Part shown: positions 1-8,995 of the stretch, one piece after another | How positions within the stretch are numbered: the first letter of the stretch is position 1 | Layout of the letters: the number at the start of each line of letters is the position of its first letter | Assembly: GCA_016928975.1 (NCBI GenBank) | Contig: JAFGJR010000135.1 | Location: 1 to 18,474, forward strand | Direction of reading: 5' to 3' | DNA: 18,474 nt | Source: Sedimentisphaerales bacterium | GTDB taxonomy: Bacteria > Planctomycetota > Phycisphaerae > Sedimentisphaerales > SG8-4 | Notes under the pieces: generated by a model | The model's database searches: none | What the model was told of the DNA's origin: nothing | The model's input: the letters and a program-made list of their open reading frames with translations, nothing else | Made by a program: the position numbers and the translations under genes

Positions 1-1
1 C

Positions 2-3000
2 GGCAGCATCCCAATCGCTCATTCATGCTTCGCAGAACGCATCGACGAGACGCTCAGAACCCCTTTCCACAACAGAAACTACGTAGTCGGCAGCTCGGAT
101 TCGAAGAGGGATTGGCCGTATGTTCAGCCGGGACCGGCCGATGGCTGGGCAGGGGGCCGGGTGCATAGGTTCGTTGTGCTCTTCGGGCTCAAGACTCCTG
201 TGGCGCCGGGCGAGTGTCGACTCCAGTTCAACCTGATTGACACCCACAGCACCGGCCCCCCGAAGCTGCGCATCGAGGTGAACGGACAGCCCTTCGAGCG
301 TTCGTTGCCCGCGGGCGCGGGTGACGCCTCGGTGTTCGGCCGGCCGGACAAGGGCAGGCGACATGCGCTTGCTGTCACGTTTCCCGCAAGCATTCTCAAA
401 ACTGGCGACAATGAAATCCGCGTCACTACGATCAGCGGCAGTTGGATGCTCTACGACAGCATTGAGCTGAGCGTGCCCGCCGGTGCGGAAATGGGCGGTG
501 TCCAGTCCCGGACGTTGCTCGACGACGTGCGGCCTATCCGTGCGCTGCGCGAGCAGGGTGGCAGGATGGTGCAGCCTGTTCTTGTGACCCTGCGGCACTT
601 CGGTGAGGATACCGGCGTGGTCGTACGCTTGCAGGGCGAGCCTGCCGTGAAGGTGTATTTGGAGGCCGGCGCACAAGAGGTAGAGATGACAACGGCGGCT
701 GTCAGCGAAGAGATGAAGCGGCTGGTCACAGTGGAGATGGCCGGCCAGACCGTGGCGTCGCGCGAGATTACGCTGAAGCCGGTGAAGACACTCACGGTGT
801 ACATCACGCCGCACTCGCATACCGACATAGGCTATACAGAGATCCAGACCGCCATCGAGAAGAAACAGGTGCAGAACCTGCTCGATGGCATGGCGGCGGC
901 CAAGCGCACCGCGAACTACCCGCCGGGCGCGCGGTTCGTCTGGAATGTGGAGGTGCTCTGGGCGGCCGACCTGTATCTGCATCGACTCAATGAACAACAA
1001 CGGGCGGATTTCCTCGACGCGGTCAAGAGCGGCCAGATTGTCCTGAACGGCATGTACCTGAACGAGCTGACCGGCCTGTGTCGCCCGGAGGAGCAGGTTC
1101 GCCTGTTCCGCTATGCCACCGTGCTGGCGGAGCAGACCGGCGTGCCTATCGATTCGGTGATGATCTCCGATGTCCCCGGCTATACGTGGGGCACGGTGAC
1201 CGCGATGGTCCAGGCGGGCATCCGGTACTTCTCGACGGCACCGAACTACTTCGACCGCATCGGCACGATCCTGCGCGAGTGGGAGAACAAGCCGTTCTAC
1301 TGGGTCGGTCCCGACGGCCGGTCGAAGGTGCTGGTCTGGATTCCCTTCTGGGGCTACGCGATGTCCCATCGGTATCGGCAGATGTCGCCGCAGCTCGTGG
1401 AGGACTTCTCCGACGGTCTGGAGAAGCGCGGCTGCCCGTTCGATATCGCCTACGTCCGCTGGAGCGGCCATGGGGACAACGCTGTGCCCGACCCGTCCAT
1501 CTGCGAGTTTGTCAGGGACTGGAACGCCAAATACACCTGGCCGCACTTTGTCATCTGCGGCACGGGCGAAGCCTTCCGCGCATTAGAGCAGCGCTACGCC
1601 GATAAGCTCCCTCTCGTGCGAGGGGATTGGACGCCGTACTGGGAGGATGGCGCGGGCTCGTCCGCACGGGAGACGGCAATGAACCGCGCCAGCTCCGACC
1701 GGCTCTCGCAGGCGGAAACGCTCTTCGCGATGCTCAAGCCTTCCGAGTATCCAGCGACCGCTTTTGAAACCGCCTGGAACAACGTGTTGCTCTACTCGGA
1801 ACACACCTGGGGCGCCTGGTGCAGCGTCAGTGGACCCGAACGCCAGGAGACCAAGGAACAGTGGGAGATCAAGCGGAGCTACGCGCTGGTGGCGGACAGG
1901 CAGTCTCGCGAGTTGTTGACGACAGCAACAGCATGGACTGATTCGGGTGGGCCGTCGGGAGCCGTGGATGTGTTCAATGCGCTCTCGTGGCCGCGCACCG
2001 AACTGGCAACACTGTCGAAGGAGCTCTCTACCGCCGTCGATCGCGTGACCGATGAGGAAGGGAAGACGGTCCCGTCACAGCGAATGTCGTCAGGCGAACT
2101 CGTCTTTCTCGCGAAAGTCGTGCCAGCCTTCGCCGCGAAACGTTACGTTGTGGTTTCAGGTTCACCTGCTGTCGAAGATCGGGCGACGGCACAGGGGACT
2201 GTTCTCGACAGCGGCGTCATTCGATTGCGCGTGGACGAGAAGACCGGCGGCATTGTGGACCTGGCAGCCAGAGGCCTGGACGGCAACTTCGCCGACACCG
2301 GCGGCGGCGAGGCGTTGAATGACTATCTCTACCTGGTCGGCGACGACCTGAAGGACGTTCAGCGAACTGGCCCGGTGACGATTCGCGTCGGCGAGAAAGG
2401 GCCGCTGGTCGCGTCCCTCATCGTCGAATCCGGGGCGCCGGGTTGCAGGAAACTCGTGCGGGAGCTCCGCGTGGTGGCCGGCGGCGATTACGTCGAGATC
2501 ATCAACACGGTGGACAAGGAGCGATTGGGCACCAAGAGCTACCTGGCAAGAGAGGGCAAAGAGAGCGTGAACTTCGCGTTCCCGTTCGCGGTGCCGGGGG
2601 GTGACGTCCTTCTCGATCTTCCACTGGCTCTGTGTCGTCCGGAGGCGGACCAGATGCCCAGCGCGTGCAAGAATTGGCTGACGGTGGGCCGTTGGGCGGA
2701 TGTCTCGAACGACGAACGCGGTGTCACGTGGGTGACGCTCGACGCGCCGCTGGTCCAGGTGGGCGGTCTCACCGCCACGTTGTTGAACTCGCAGACCGAT
2801 CCGGACGTTTGGCGCAAGCGCGTCGAGCCGACCCAGAAGCTCTACTCGTGGGCGATGAACAATCACTGGGGCACGAACTATCGCGCCTACCAGGAAGGGC
2901 CGACGGTATTCCGCTTCATCCTGCGTCCACACCGCAGGCGAGACGTGGCGGAAGCGTCCCGCTTCGCCACCGGCTTCAGCCAGCCATTGCTCGCTGCTGC

Positions 3001-3277
3001 TGCTCACGGCGCGAAACCCTCGCCCACGCCGTTGCTGACCGTCGAGCCGCAGGATGTGATCGTGACCGCTCTCAAGCCCAGCGATGACGGCAAGGCCGTG
3101 ATCGTGCGACTGTTCGGAGCCTCGACGCAGGCCCGGTCCGCCGCTCTTGCGTGGGGCGGCCCGCAACCGACCGGTGTCTTCCTGAGCGACACCAGCGAGC
3201 GCGCAGGCAAGGAAGTGGGTGACCGGATCGAGGTTCCTTCCTCGGGCCTTGTGAGCCTGCGCGCGGAATTCCGATGA
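2..3277 (+). CDS. GH38-type glycoside hydrolase (alpha-mannosidase-like) with N-terminal PL4-like beta-sandwich, 5'-truncated by window edge
   Basis: The frame is open from base 2, so the gene starts left of the window; 1091 residues are visible. A GTG at 161 would be an internal start and would cut into a conserved domain. Residues about 1-155 resemble the carbohydrate-binding beta-sandwich of rhamnogalacturonan lyases (motif YVVGSSDSKRDWPY near residue 28). A GH38-type catalytic region follows. PHSHTD (270-275) matches the GH38 PHSHND zinc motif, giving H273 and D275 as ligands. D390 in ISDVPGYTWG fits the nucleophile position, and H601 in YSEHTWGAW fits the remaining zinc histidine. The rest is beta-rich, as in the C-terminal half of GH38 enzymes. 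The family hydrolyses alpha-mannosides by a retaining, zinc-assisted mechanism; the substrate here is unknown. The transporter gene starts 38 nt downstream, so the two are probably co-transcribed. Confidence 0.85.
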   Translation, partial: GSIPIAHSCFAERIDETLRTPFHNRNYVVGSSDSKRDWPYVQPGPADGWAGGRVHRFVVLFGLKTPVAPGECRLQFNLIDTHSTGPPKLRIEVNGQPFERSLPAGAGDASVFGRPDKGRRHALAVTFPASILKTGDNEIRVTTISGSWMLYDSIELSVPAGAEMGGVQSRTLLDDVRPIRALREQGGRMVQPVLVTLRHFGEDTGVVVRLQGEPAVKVYLEAGAQEVEMTTAAVSEEMKRLVTVEMAGQTVASREITLKPVKTLTVYITPHSHTDIGYTEIQTAIEKKQVQNLLDGMAAAKRTANYPPGARFVWNVEVLWAADLYLHRLNEQQRADFLDAVKSGQIVLNGMYLNELTGLCRPEEQVRLFRYATVLAEQTGVPIDSVMISDVPGYTWGTVTAMVQAGIRYFSTAPNYFDRIGTILREWENKPFYWVGPDGRSKVLVWIPFWGYAMSHRYRQMSPQLVEDFSDGLEKRGCPFDIAYVRWSGHGDNAVPDPSICEFVRDWNAKYTWPHFVICGTGEAFRALEQRYADKLPLVRGDWTPYWEDGAGSSARETAMNRASSDRLSQAETLFAMLKPSEYPATAFETAWNNVLLYSEHTWGAWCSVSGPERQETKEQWEIKRSYALVADRQSRELLTTATAWTDSGGPSGAVDVFNALSWPRTELATLSKELSTAVDRVTDEEGKTVPSQRMSSGELVFLAKVVPAFAAKRYVVVSGSPAVEDRATAQGTVLDSGVIRLRVDEKTGGIVDLAARGLDGNFADTGGGEALNDYLYLVGDDLKDVQRTGPVTIRVGEKGPLVASLIVESGAPGCRKLVRELRVVAGGDYVEIINTVDKERLGTKSYLAREGKESVNFAFPFAVPGGDVLLDLPLALCRPEADQMPSACKNWLTVGRWADVSNDERGVTWVTLDAPLVQVGGLTATLLNSQTDPDVWRKRVEPTQKLYSWAMNNHWGTNYRAYQEGPTVFRFILRPHRRRDVAEASRFATGFSQPLLAAAAHGAKPSPTPLLTVEPQDVIVTALKPSDDGKAVIVRLFGASTQARSAALAWGGPQPTGVFLSDTSERAGKEVGDRIEVPSSGLVSLRAEFR

Positions 3278-3315
3278 TCGCAAGATGAAGGTGTTGTATA
3301 GGAGATTGTAGACCG

Positions 3316-4689
3316 ATGAATACATACTCGGCAAGCCAGAACCGGGCAAGTGGGGCCCGCGGCGCAACGATGTTGCTGACCAGCGCGATCGCCGCGGCGC
3401 TGGGGTCGTTCCTGTTCGGGTTCGATACGGCTGTGATCTCCGGCACGACGGAGGCCTTGGAGCAACTGCATTCTCTCAGCAAGAGCGACCTGGGCTTCAC
3501 GGTGTCCAGCGCGCTGTTCGGGACGTTGTTCGGCGCCTTGCTGGTGGGCCGGCCGTCGGACTGGTGGGGCCGGCGTCCGGTGCTGGCCGTGCTGGCGGTC
3601 CTGTTCTTTGTCTCGGCGGTCGGTTGTGCGTTTGCGTGGGACTGGTATTCGCTGCTGTTCTTCCGCTGGATCGGCGGTGTGGCGGTCGGCGGAGCCTCCG
3701 TCGTATCGCCGGTCTATATCACCGAGATCGCGCCGGCGCGACGTCGTGGCCTGCTGGTGGCAGTCAGCCAATTGAATATCGTCGTCGGTATCCTGGCTGC
3801 CTATTTCTCGAATTACCTGGTCGCTTATGTGCTGGGCGCCGAGCATCCGGCGGCCTGGCGTTGGATGTTCGGCATCGAAGCCTTTCCCTGCGTGGCCTTC
3901 TTCATTGCGTCCCTCATGATTCCGGAAAGCCCGCGATGGCTGGTCAAGAAAGGCCGACGGGCCGAGGCCGAGATGGTGCTGACCCGGTTCGGGCACGAGA
4001 ACCCGCTGCGGGAGACCGACGAGATCGAGCAGTCGCTCGCTTTCGAGCCCACCGGCGCGTATCGCGACCTGCTCCAGCGCAAGTACCTCAAGCCCCTGCT
4101 GATCGTGTTCATGGTCGGGGCGTTCAATCAGCTCGACGGCATCAACGCGGTGATTTACTACACGGCCGCCATCTTCCGCATGGCCGGGGCCGACAAGGCC
4201 AGTGCCTTGCAGCAGTCCGTGATCGTGGGTTTCACCAACCTGGTGATGACGATCGTGGCGATGGCCGTCATCGACCGCCTCGGACGCAAGTTCCTCCTGT
4301 TGCTGGGCTCGGTGACATTCGTCATGTCGCACGCGCTGGCGGCGTGGATCTTCTATACGCACACGCAGGGCTGGATTGTGATCGTGGCCATGATGGGCAT
4401 CGTCGGCTCGCACGCGTATTCGCAGGGCGCGATCGTGTGGGTGTACATCAACGAGTTGCTGCCCAACGCCATTCGCGCCTCCGGCTCGGCGGCCACGTGC
4501 TGCCTGATCTGGAGCCTCTGCATCGTGGTGAGCTGGACATTCCCGGTCCTCGCCCGCACCTCCGGTGCCCTGGCCTTTTCCATCTTCGCCGTGATGATGG
4601 TCCTGCAATTCTTCCTGGTTCTGAAGTATCTACCCGAGACCAAGGGCGTCTCCCTGGAGCAGTTGCAGACCCAGCTCAGTGGCACCTGA
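3316..4689 (+). CDS. MFS sugar porter family transporter
   Basis: This 457-residue protein has about 12 hydrophobic segments and the full sugar-porter signature set. These are GFDTAVISG (35-43) in the first helix, DWWGRRP (82-88) between helices 2 and 3, PESPRWLVKKGR (203-214) after helix 6, NQLDGINAVIYY (271-282) in helix 7, DRLGRK (320-325) between helices 8 and 9, NELLPNAIRASG (379-390), and PETKG (440-444) after helix 12. Family members, such as XylE/GalP-type symporters, import monosaccharides across the inner membrane, usually with H+. The length is normal. An AGGAG-type ribosome binding site lies at 3300-3304, 11 nt before the ATG. The gene follows the GH38-type gene closely and probably imports a sugar released by the cluster's enzymes. 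The sugar cannot be read from the sequence. Confidence 0.92.
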   Translation: MNTYSASQNRASGARGATMLLTSAIAAALGSFLFGFDTAVISGTTEALEQLHSLSKSDLGFTVSSALFGTLFGALLVGRPSDWWGRRPVLAVLAVLFFVSAVGCAFAWDWYSLLFFRWIGGVAVGGASVVSPVYITEIAPARRRGLLVAVSQLNIVVGILAAYFSNYLVAYVLGAEHPAAWRWMFGIEAFPCVAFFIASLMIPESPRWLVKKGRRAEAEMVLTRFGHENPLRETDEIEQSLAFEPTGAYRDLLQRKYLKPLLIVFMVGAFNQLDGINAVIYYTAAIFRMAGADKASALQQSVIVGFTNLVMTIVAMAVIDRLGRKFLLLLGSVTFVMSHALAAWIFYTHTQGWIVIVAMMGIVGSHAYSQGAIVWVYINELLPNAIRASGSAATCCLIWSLCIVVSWTFPVLARTSGALAFSIFAVMMVLQFFLVLKYLPETKGVSLEQLQTQLSGT

Positions 4690-4863
4690 TCAGGCGTCAT
4701 AGAAGGTCGAACGAGCCGGCCCGCAACGTCTCGTGCCCCTTCATATGGCGCAATTCCTGCCTTGTCTGTAGGAAAATTCCCTGGTTCTCCGGAATCGCAG
4801 GCAAATGGCTGCTGAGGGGGACTATGGAGTCTCCTCACACGGCATGATGTGGGTTCGCGTGGC

Positions 4864-4892
4864 TTGCACGACGGGAGATTGGGCGGTATAAC
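4864..4892 (+). promoter_or_regulatory. Putative sigma70-type promoter for the downstream four-gene block
   Basis: TTGCAC (4864-4869) and TATAAC (4887-4892) are separated by 17 nt and are close to the -35 and -10 consensus. They lie in the only sizeable gap of the plus-strand cluster (4690-4960, 271 nt). Transcription would begin near 4899, giving a leader of about 60 nt to the ATG at 4961 and excluding the upstream in-frame ATG at 4895. I saw no clear operator or riboswitch in the gap. An imperfect hairpin around 4813-4836 (GACT/AGTC core) lacks a T-run. Confidence 0.5.
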
Positions 4893-4960
4893 GCATGCGT
4901 CTGCGTGGCCATCGGGCAAGGTCCGTGAATGTGTGCAGAAAGTGGTTTGAGAGGCAAGGA

Positions 4961-7900
4961 ATGGACCGGCGTGCGTTCGTGATTCGGCAAGCAGTCTGCG
5001 TTGCGTGCGTGGTCGTGTGGTATGCAGCGGCCGGGGCCTCGGCCCACGGCGAATCCCTGTGGGATATCAGCCCATTCGGCCAGTTGACGCGCTGGCCGAG
5101 CGAAGACAGCGTCGGCGTCTGCTGGCAGCAAGAGCGTGACATCGACAGTGTCGAGGTAGTCTGCTCTGAGACCCAGGATGTCGCGATGGCGGCGGAAGTC
5201 CAGTACTGGTCCAGGACCTGGCCCGGCGAGCCCCCGTCACGGCACACGATTGAGGACCGCTTCGACGATCCCTGGCAGGGCAGGTGGCTGACCGCCCAAA
5301 CGGAGGCCAAACGCGATGGCAGCCGAGTGACGTACCGATTCAAGCCGCTCACGACGCAGGAGAACGAGCGTGCCGACAATCTGCCCGAGCCGGTCGAGTA
5401 CCGAAGGACCCTCAAGGTCCGGCTGCTCTATGAGAAAGACCCTCCCGCCATTGCATCGTTGAAGGTGTACTCTCCGACGGAGGCGAAGATCGTCTCGGTG
5501 CGCATCGAGTTCGGGTGCGGCAAACCCGTGAGCAAGCCTGTGAAGGGCCGGCTGGAGGTCTTCAACGGCTACGTGGAGAAAGTCACCGGCTGGGGTTGGG
5601 ACGGCCGGGACGAAATGGTATCGGACGGCTCGTGGAGGATCACCGCCGGCGAAGGGGCCAAGGGCGTCGTCGCAGAGTTGAAGACGGCGAAGCCGCGATT
5701 GCCCGGCTCGAACGATCTGACCATCGTGACAGTGCGTTCGAGCGAGGGCGTCTTCTCGTTTCTCGTCGATGACCTGAACAACGGGCCGATCTACGTGCCT
5801 GCCTATGGCGTCTTCGTTACGTGGGCTGACGATCCCAATCGCTTTGCCGACGCGAATCTCGCGCGAGGGCAGACAGTTCGCCAGAAGATCGCGGCGGAGC
5901 CCGAGCAAACGTACGATCGCGCCCGCAAGGAAATCCCCCCTCTGGATGTGATGCTCCGCGAGGATGGGGGCCGGCTCTACCTCCCTGTCGCCGTTGACGC
6001 GAGCTGGCAGAAGTTCGCCGTCGAGTGGGGAGGGGGGTTCTTCCTCAACAAGGATCGCACCAAGGCCAAGGGCAAGGAACGACAGCGCTGCAACTGGCAG
6101 GGGGCCGAGCTGCACTGGTACATCGGCACGGGCGCCAAGCCGATATACGACCGCAACGATGTCACGTCGCAGATGTCCGTGCTCAATGACTATCTCCCGG
6201 TGCCTATCGTGCGATGGAACCACGACGGACTGAGCTTCTATGAGGAGGCGTTCGCCACGCTCCTGGATGGCCCCTTGTCGCCCTATGATTCCCAGAGGAG
6301 CGAGCAGACGCCGGCGATCCTGATGCTCAGGCTGCGCATCTTGAACCCGACGGACGTCGCAAAGACCGCTCATATCTGGCTGAAGCCCGACCGACTCTAC
6401 GACATCGGGCTTCAGGGTGCCGTTGTTCTGGACAAGATCGGCGAGAACACGTTTCTGCGGATGCACATGGATGCGCCCGATGGCGCCACCGCGGCAGTCG
6501 AGAAGGGGGCGATTCACCACAAGCTGCCGGTCGGGGCTCATCAAGCCACGGAGCTGATCCTCCGAGTGCCCTTCGTCGGCGACCTTGCAGTGAAGGACGG
6601 AGCGGCGGTCGCCACGTTGGACTACCAGGCGCAGCGGGACCGCGTCGTTTCCTATTGGCGGGACATCGTCGCCAGGTACAGGCCGTTCGATGTACCCGAG
6701 CAGAAATTCAACGACATGTCCAAGTCTGTGATCTGCCACATTCGCATGAGCGCGACGAAGGACCCCAAGAGCGGCTTGTTCATGGTCCCGGCCGCCACGT
6801 TCAGCTACCAGGTGTTCGCCAATGAGTCGGCGTTCCAGACCCTTTTCCTCGATCGCATCGGCGATCACGAGACCTCCGCGAACTACCTGGAGACGTTCCT
6901 GCGATTGCAGGGCTCCGTGCCCATGCCGGGGACGTTCACCGGTCCCCAGAAGGGCGTCCTGCACGGCACGAAGGTGGACAACAACTACAACTACACGATG
7001 GGCCCGTACAACCTCGATCACGGCACAGTGCTCTGGGGACTCGCCCAGCACTACCTGATGTCCCACGATCAGCAATGGCTCTCGCGCATCGCACCCAACA
7101 TGCTCCGCGCCGCTGATTGGATCATCGAGCAACGCAACCAGACGAGGCAGGTTGACGAGAAGGGTGAACCGGTCCTGCATTACGGCCTGTTGCCCGCCGG
7201 CCGGCTCGAGGACAATGACGACTGGGGCTACTGGTTTGCCAACAACGCCTATGCCTGGCTGGGATTGAGGGACACGGCCCGTGCGCTCACGCAGGCGGGT
7301 CTGCCTGATGGTGATCGGCTGACCAAAGAGGCCGACGCCTATATCAAGGACCTGGGGGCCGCGGTCAAACGAACGAGCGAACTGGCGCCGGTGGTTCGTC
7401 TGAGAAATGGCACGTACGTGCCGTTTGTCCCTTCGCGGGCGTATCAGCGATTCCGCTACTTTGGCCCGATGCGTTCGGGCTACTACAACCGCTACAAGGA
7501 GAATACGCTGCTGACGTTCCGCCTGTCGGCGACGCGGGAAGCCCTGTACGGTCCGCTGATTCTGATCACGACCGGCGTCCTCGATCCCCACGACGTGTTG
7601 TCGGAAGCGATCCTCGACGACTGGGAGGACAACATCACGTTATCCAGCTCGCTGGGCCAGCACATTCACGGCGTGGTCGACGACGAGTACTGGTTCAGCC
7701 GGGGAGGGATGGTCTTTCAGCCGAACCTGCAGAATCCCATCCAGGCGTACCTGCTGCGAAACGAAATCCCGGCGGCCACCCGGAGCCTCTACAATGCGAT
7801 GACCTCGTGCCTGTATCCCGACGTCACTGCCTTCACGGAGGAATACCGCCGCTGGCGGGTGGGAAGCGGGCCAATGTACAAGATTCCCGATGAGGCTCGG

Positions 7901-8269
7901 TTCGTCAATCGCGTGTGCGACCTGCTGGCGATGGACGTGGGGGACGAGCTATGGCTGGCGCCGGGGACGCCGCGACGCTGGCTCGAGCCGGGCCGGCGGA
8001 TCAAGGTGTACGGCATCGAGACCGTCTTCGGCAAGGTCGCCTATGAGATGCGCCACGGCGACAAGCCAGGCACAATCGAAGCCAATGTTGTCATCTCTGG
8101 CCGGACGGCCCCGCGGCAAGTCCTGCTGTTTGTTCGCAGCCCGCTTAACGAGCCCATCGGGTCGGTCAGAATCAACGGTGAAGACTGGCGTCAGTGGAAC
8201 GATGACCGCGAGGCGGTGATCCTGCCGGTCCGGCCCGGGACAATGCAGGTGACTGTATCCTATGAGTGA
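4961..8269 (+). CDS. Secreted six-hairpin (alpha/alpha toroid) glycosidase-like protein
   Basis: This protein has 1102 residues from the ATG at 4961, which has GAGAGG at 4949-4954 as ribosome binding site. The in-frame ATG at 4895 is rejected because it would put 22 residues before the signal peptide and sits upstream of the predicted transcription start. Residues 1-28 form a signal peptide with a twin-arginine-like MDRRAF start, a hydrophobic core and an ASA cleavage site. Residues about 30-570 are beta-rich. From about 581 (KFNDMSKSVI) to 990 there are repeated helical segments with aromatic and acidic motifs such as GRLEDNDDWGYWFANN and HIHGVVDDEYW, as in six-hairpin glycosidases. The C-terminal part (LAPGTPRRWLEPG near 1000, then a beta-sandwich) resembles the end of GH78- or GH95-type proteins. 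I cannot assign a CAZy family or a catalytic residue. It likely acts in the periplasm or outside. Confidence 0.75.
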   Translation: MDRRAFVIRQAVCVACVVVWYAAAGASAHGESLWDISPFGQLTRWPSEDSVGVCWQQERDIDSVEVVCSETQDVAMAAEVQYWSRTWPGEPPSRHTIEDRFDDPWQGRWLTAQTEAKRDGSRVTYRFKPLTTQENERADNLPEPVEYRRTLKVRLLYEKDPPAIASLKVYSPTEAKIVSVRIEFGCGKPVSKPVKGRLEVFNGYVEKVTGWGWDGRDEMVSDGSWRITAGEGAKGVVAELKTAKPRLPGSNDLTIVTVRSSEGVFSFLVDDLNNGPIYVPAYGVFVTWADDPNRFADANLARGQTVRQKIAAEPEQTYDRARKEIPPLDVMLREDGGRLYLPVAVDASWQKFAVEWGGGFFLNKDRTKAKGKERQRCNWQGAELHWYIGTGAKPIYDRNDVTSQMSVLNDYLPVPIVRWNHDGLSFYEEAFATLLDGPLSPYDSQRSEQTPAILMLRLRILNPTDVAKTAHIWLKPDRLYDIGLQGAVVLDKIGENTFLRMHMDAPDGATAAVEKGAIHHKLPVGAHQATELILRVPFVGDLAVKDGAAVATLDYQAQRDRVVSYWRDIVARYRPFDVPEQKFNDMSKSVICHIRMSATKDPKSGLFMVPAATFSYQVFANESAFQTLFLDRIGDHETSANYLETFLRLQGSVPMPGTFTGPQKGVLHGTKVDNNYNYTMGPYNLDHGTVLWGLAQHYLMSHDQQWLSRIAPNMLRAADWIIEQRNQTRQVDEKGEPVLHYGLLPAGRLEDNDDWGYWFANNAYAWLGLRDTARALTQAGLPDGDRLTKEADAYIKDLGAAVKRTSELAPVVRLRNGTYVPFVPSRAYQRFRYFGPMRSGYYNRYKENTLLTFRLSATREALYGPLILITTGVLDPHDVLSEAILDDWEDNITLSSSLGQHIHGVVDDEYWFSRGGMVFQPNLQNPIQAYLLRNEIPAATRSLYNAMTSCLYPDVTAFTEEYRRWRVGSGPMYKIPDEARFVNRVCDLLAMDVGDELWLAPGTPRRWLEPGRRIKVYGIETVFGKVAYEMRHGDKPGTIEANVVISGRTAPRQVLLFVRSPLNEPIGSVRINGEDWRQWNDDREAVILPVRPGTMQVTVSYE

Positions 8270-8984
8270 CATTGCGAGAGGGGCAGCGCAAGTGAGCACG
8301 GAAGAGCTGGCCATCAATGGCGGTCGAAAGGCGGTCGCAGAGCTGGGGCCGTTCCCTGCCAAGATCGGCAAGGATGAGCTCCTTGAGGTCCTGAGCCTGT
8401 GGCAGTTCAGCCCGCAGACGCAGCGCAAGCTCAAGGAGCTGATTGAAAACGAGCCGGAGGTGCAGGGGCCTCACCTGTTTCGCTACTATAATCCCAAGCC
8501 GAGCAAAGTGGCCGCCGCTGAAGCGGCGATGCGCGAGCTAATCGGCGTCAGGCATTGCCTCGCCGTCAGTTCCTGTACCTCCGCTCTTGCGGCGAGCTAC
8601 CGAGCGCTGGGCATCGGCGCGGGCGATACCGGCATTTGCCTCGTGATGTTCCTGCCCACGGCCGGCCAGGCGCGAACGGCCATCGAGGCGATGCAGGCGG
8701 AAGGCGTCCCCGCCGGCGGCATCTACGACCTGAAGATCAGGGATTGGCATATCTACAATTATTGGGAGCCTATCCTGAACAAGAAGTCGGTCAGTCCGGA
8801 CGGCTTGCCCTGGAGCGCAGTGCCGGCCGCGGAGTTGCCCCGCTACTCGCGTGACATATGCCCGCGGGCGCTGAGCCTGTTGTCGCGTGCGATCCTCCTG
8901 GACATCAACTGGAAATACTCGTCGCAGGATTGCTCTGCCATCGCCCTGGGGATCAACAAGGCCCTGGGGGTCATTCTTCAGTGA
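8262..8984 (+). pseudogene. DegT/DnrJ/EryC1/StrS-family aminotransferase with large in-frame internal deletion
   Basis: The ORF codes for 240 residues, whereas family members have about 370-430. Residues 1-121 match the N-terminus: LAINGG at 16-21, FRYYNP at 73-78, and SSCTSALAASYRALGIGAGD at 103-122, which equals the usual SGTAAL...LGVGPGDE block. At residues 122-125 (near 8628-8640) the sequence jumps to the C-terminal part: LVMFLPTAGQA, EAMQAEGVPAGGIYD, DWHIYNYWEPILNKK. About 190 residues are missing, including the region that holds the catalytic lysine forming the Schiff base with PLP and the Asp/His that position it. It therefore should not work as an aminotransferase. The frame is intact across both halves, so it may still be translated. 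The start overlaps the previous stop by 8 nt; GTG at 8292 is an alternative start. Intact relatives make amino sugars or AHBA-type compounds. Confidence 0.75.
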
Positions 8985-8990
8985 GAGGGA
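8985..8990 (+). promoter_or_regulatory. Ribosome binding site fixing the isomerase start at 8996
   Basis: GAGGGA lies 5 nt before ATG 8996 and directly after the previous stop. It supports this start over an in-frame ATG at 8858, which would add 46 residues that read through the upstream gene in another frame and match no family. Confidence 0.7.
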
Positions 8991-8995
8991 CAGAT

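Noticed and set aside
161..163. GTG at 161 as the start of the GH38-type gene
   Set aside because: The frame is open to the left edge and codes a conserved-looking segment before 161, so the gene starts outside the window.
23..1546. Long minus-strand ORF (507 codons) opposite the GH38-type gene
   Set aside because: It is an antisense open frame caused by GC-rich codon use. It has Arg/His-rich sequence without domains and lies fully opposite a clear gene.
3004..4608. Minus-strand ORF of 534 codons opposite the MFS gene
   Set aside because: Its sequence is His/Gln/Arg-rich low complexity, and the plus strand has all sugar-porter motifs in the right order.
4895..4960. ATG at 4895 as the start of the six-hairpin protein
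   Set aside because: It would place 22 polar residues before a normal signal peptide and lies at or before the predicted transcription start. ATG 4961 has a better ribosome binding site.
4690..4960. Riboswitch, small RNA or terminator in the 271-nt gap
   Set aside because: Only an imperfect short hairpin near 4813-4836 without a T-run was seen, and no conserved RNA motif was recognised.
5237..7591. Minus-strand ORF of 784 codons opposite the six-hairpin gene
   Set aside because: It is a shadow frame with no recognisable domain, signal or ribosome binding site, and the plus strand has a signal peptide and toroid motifs.
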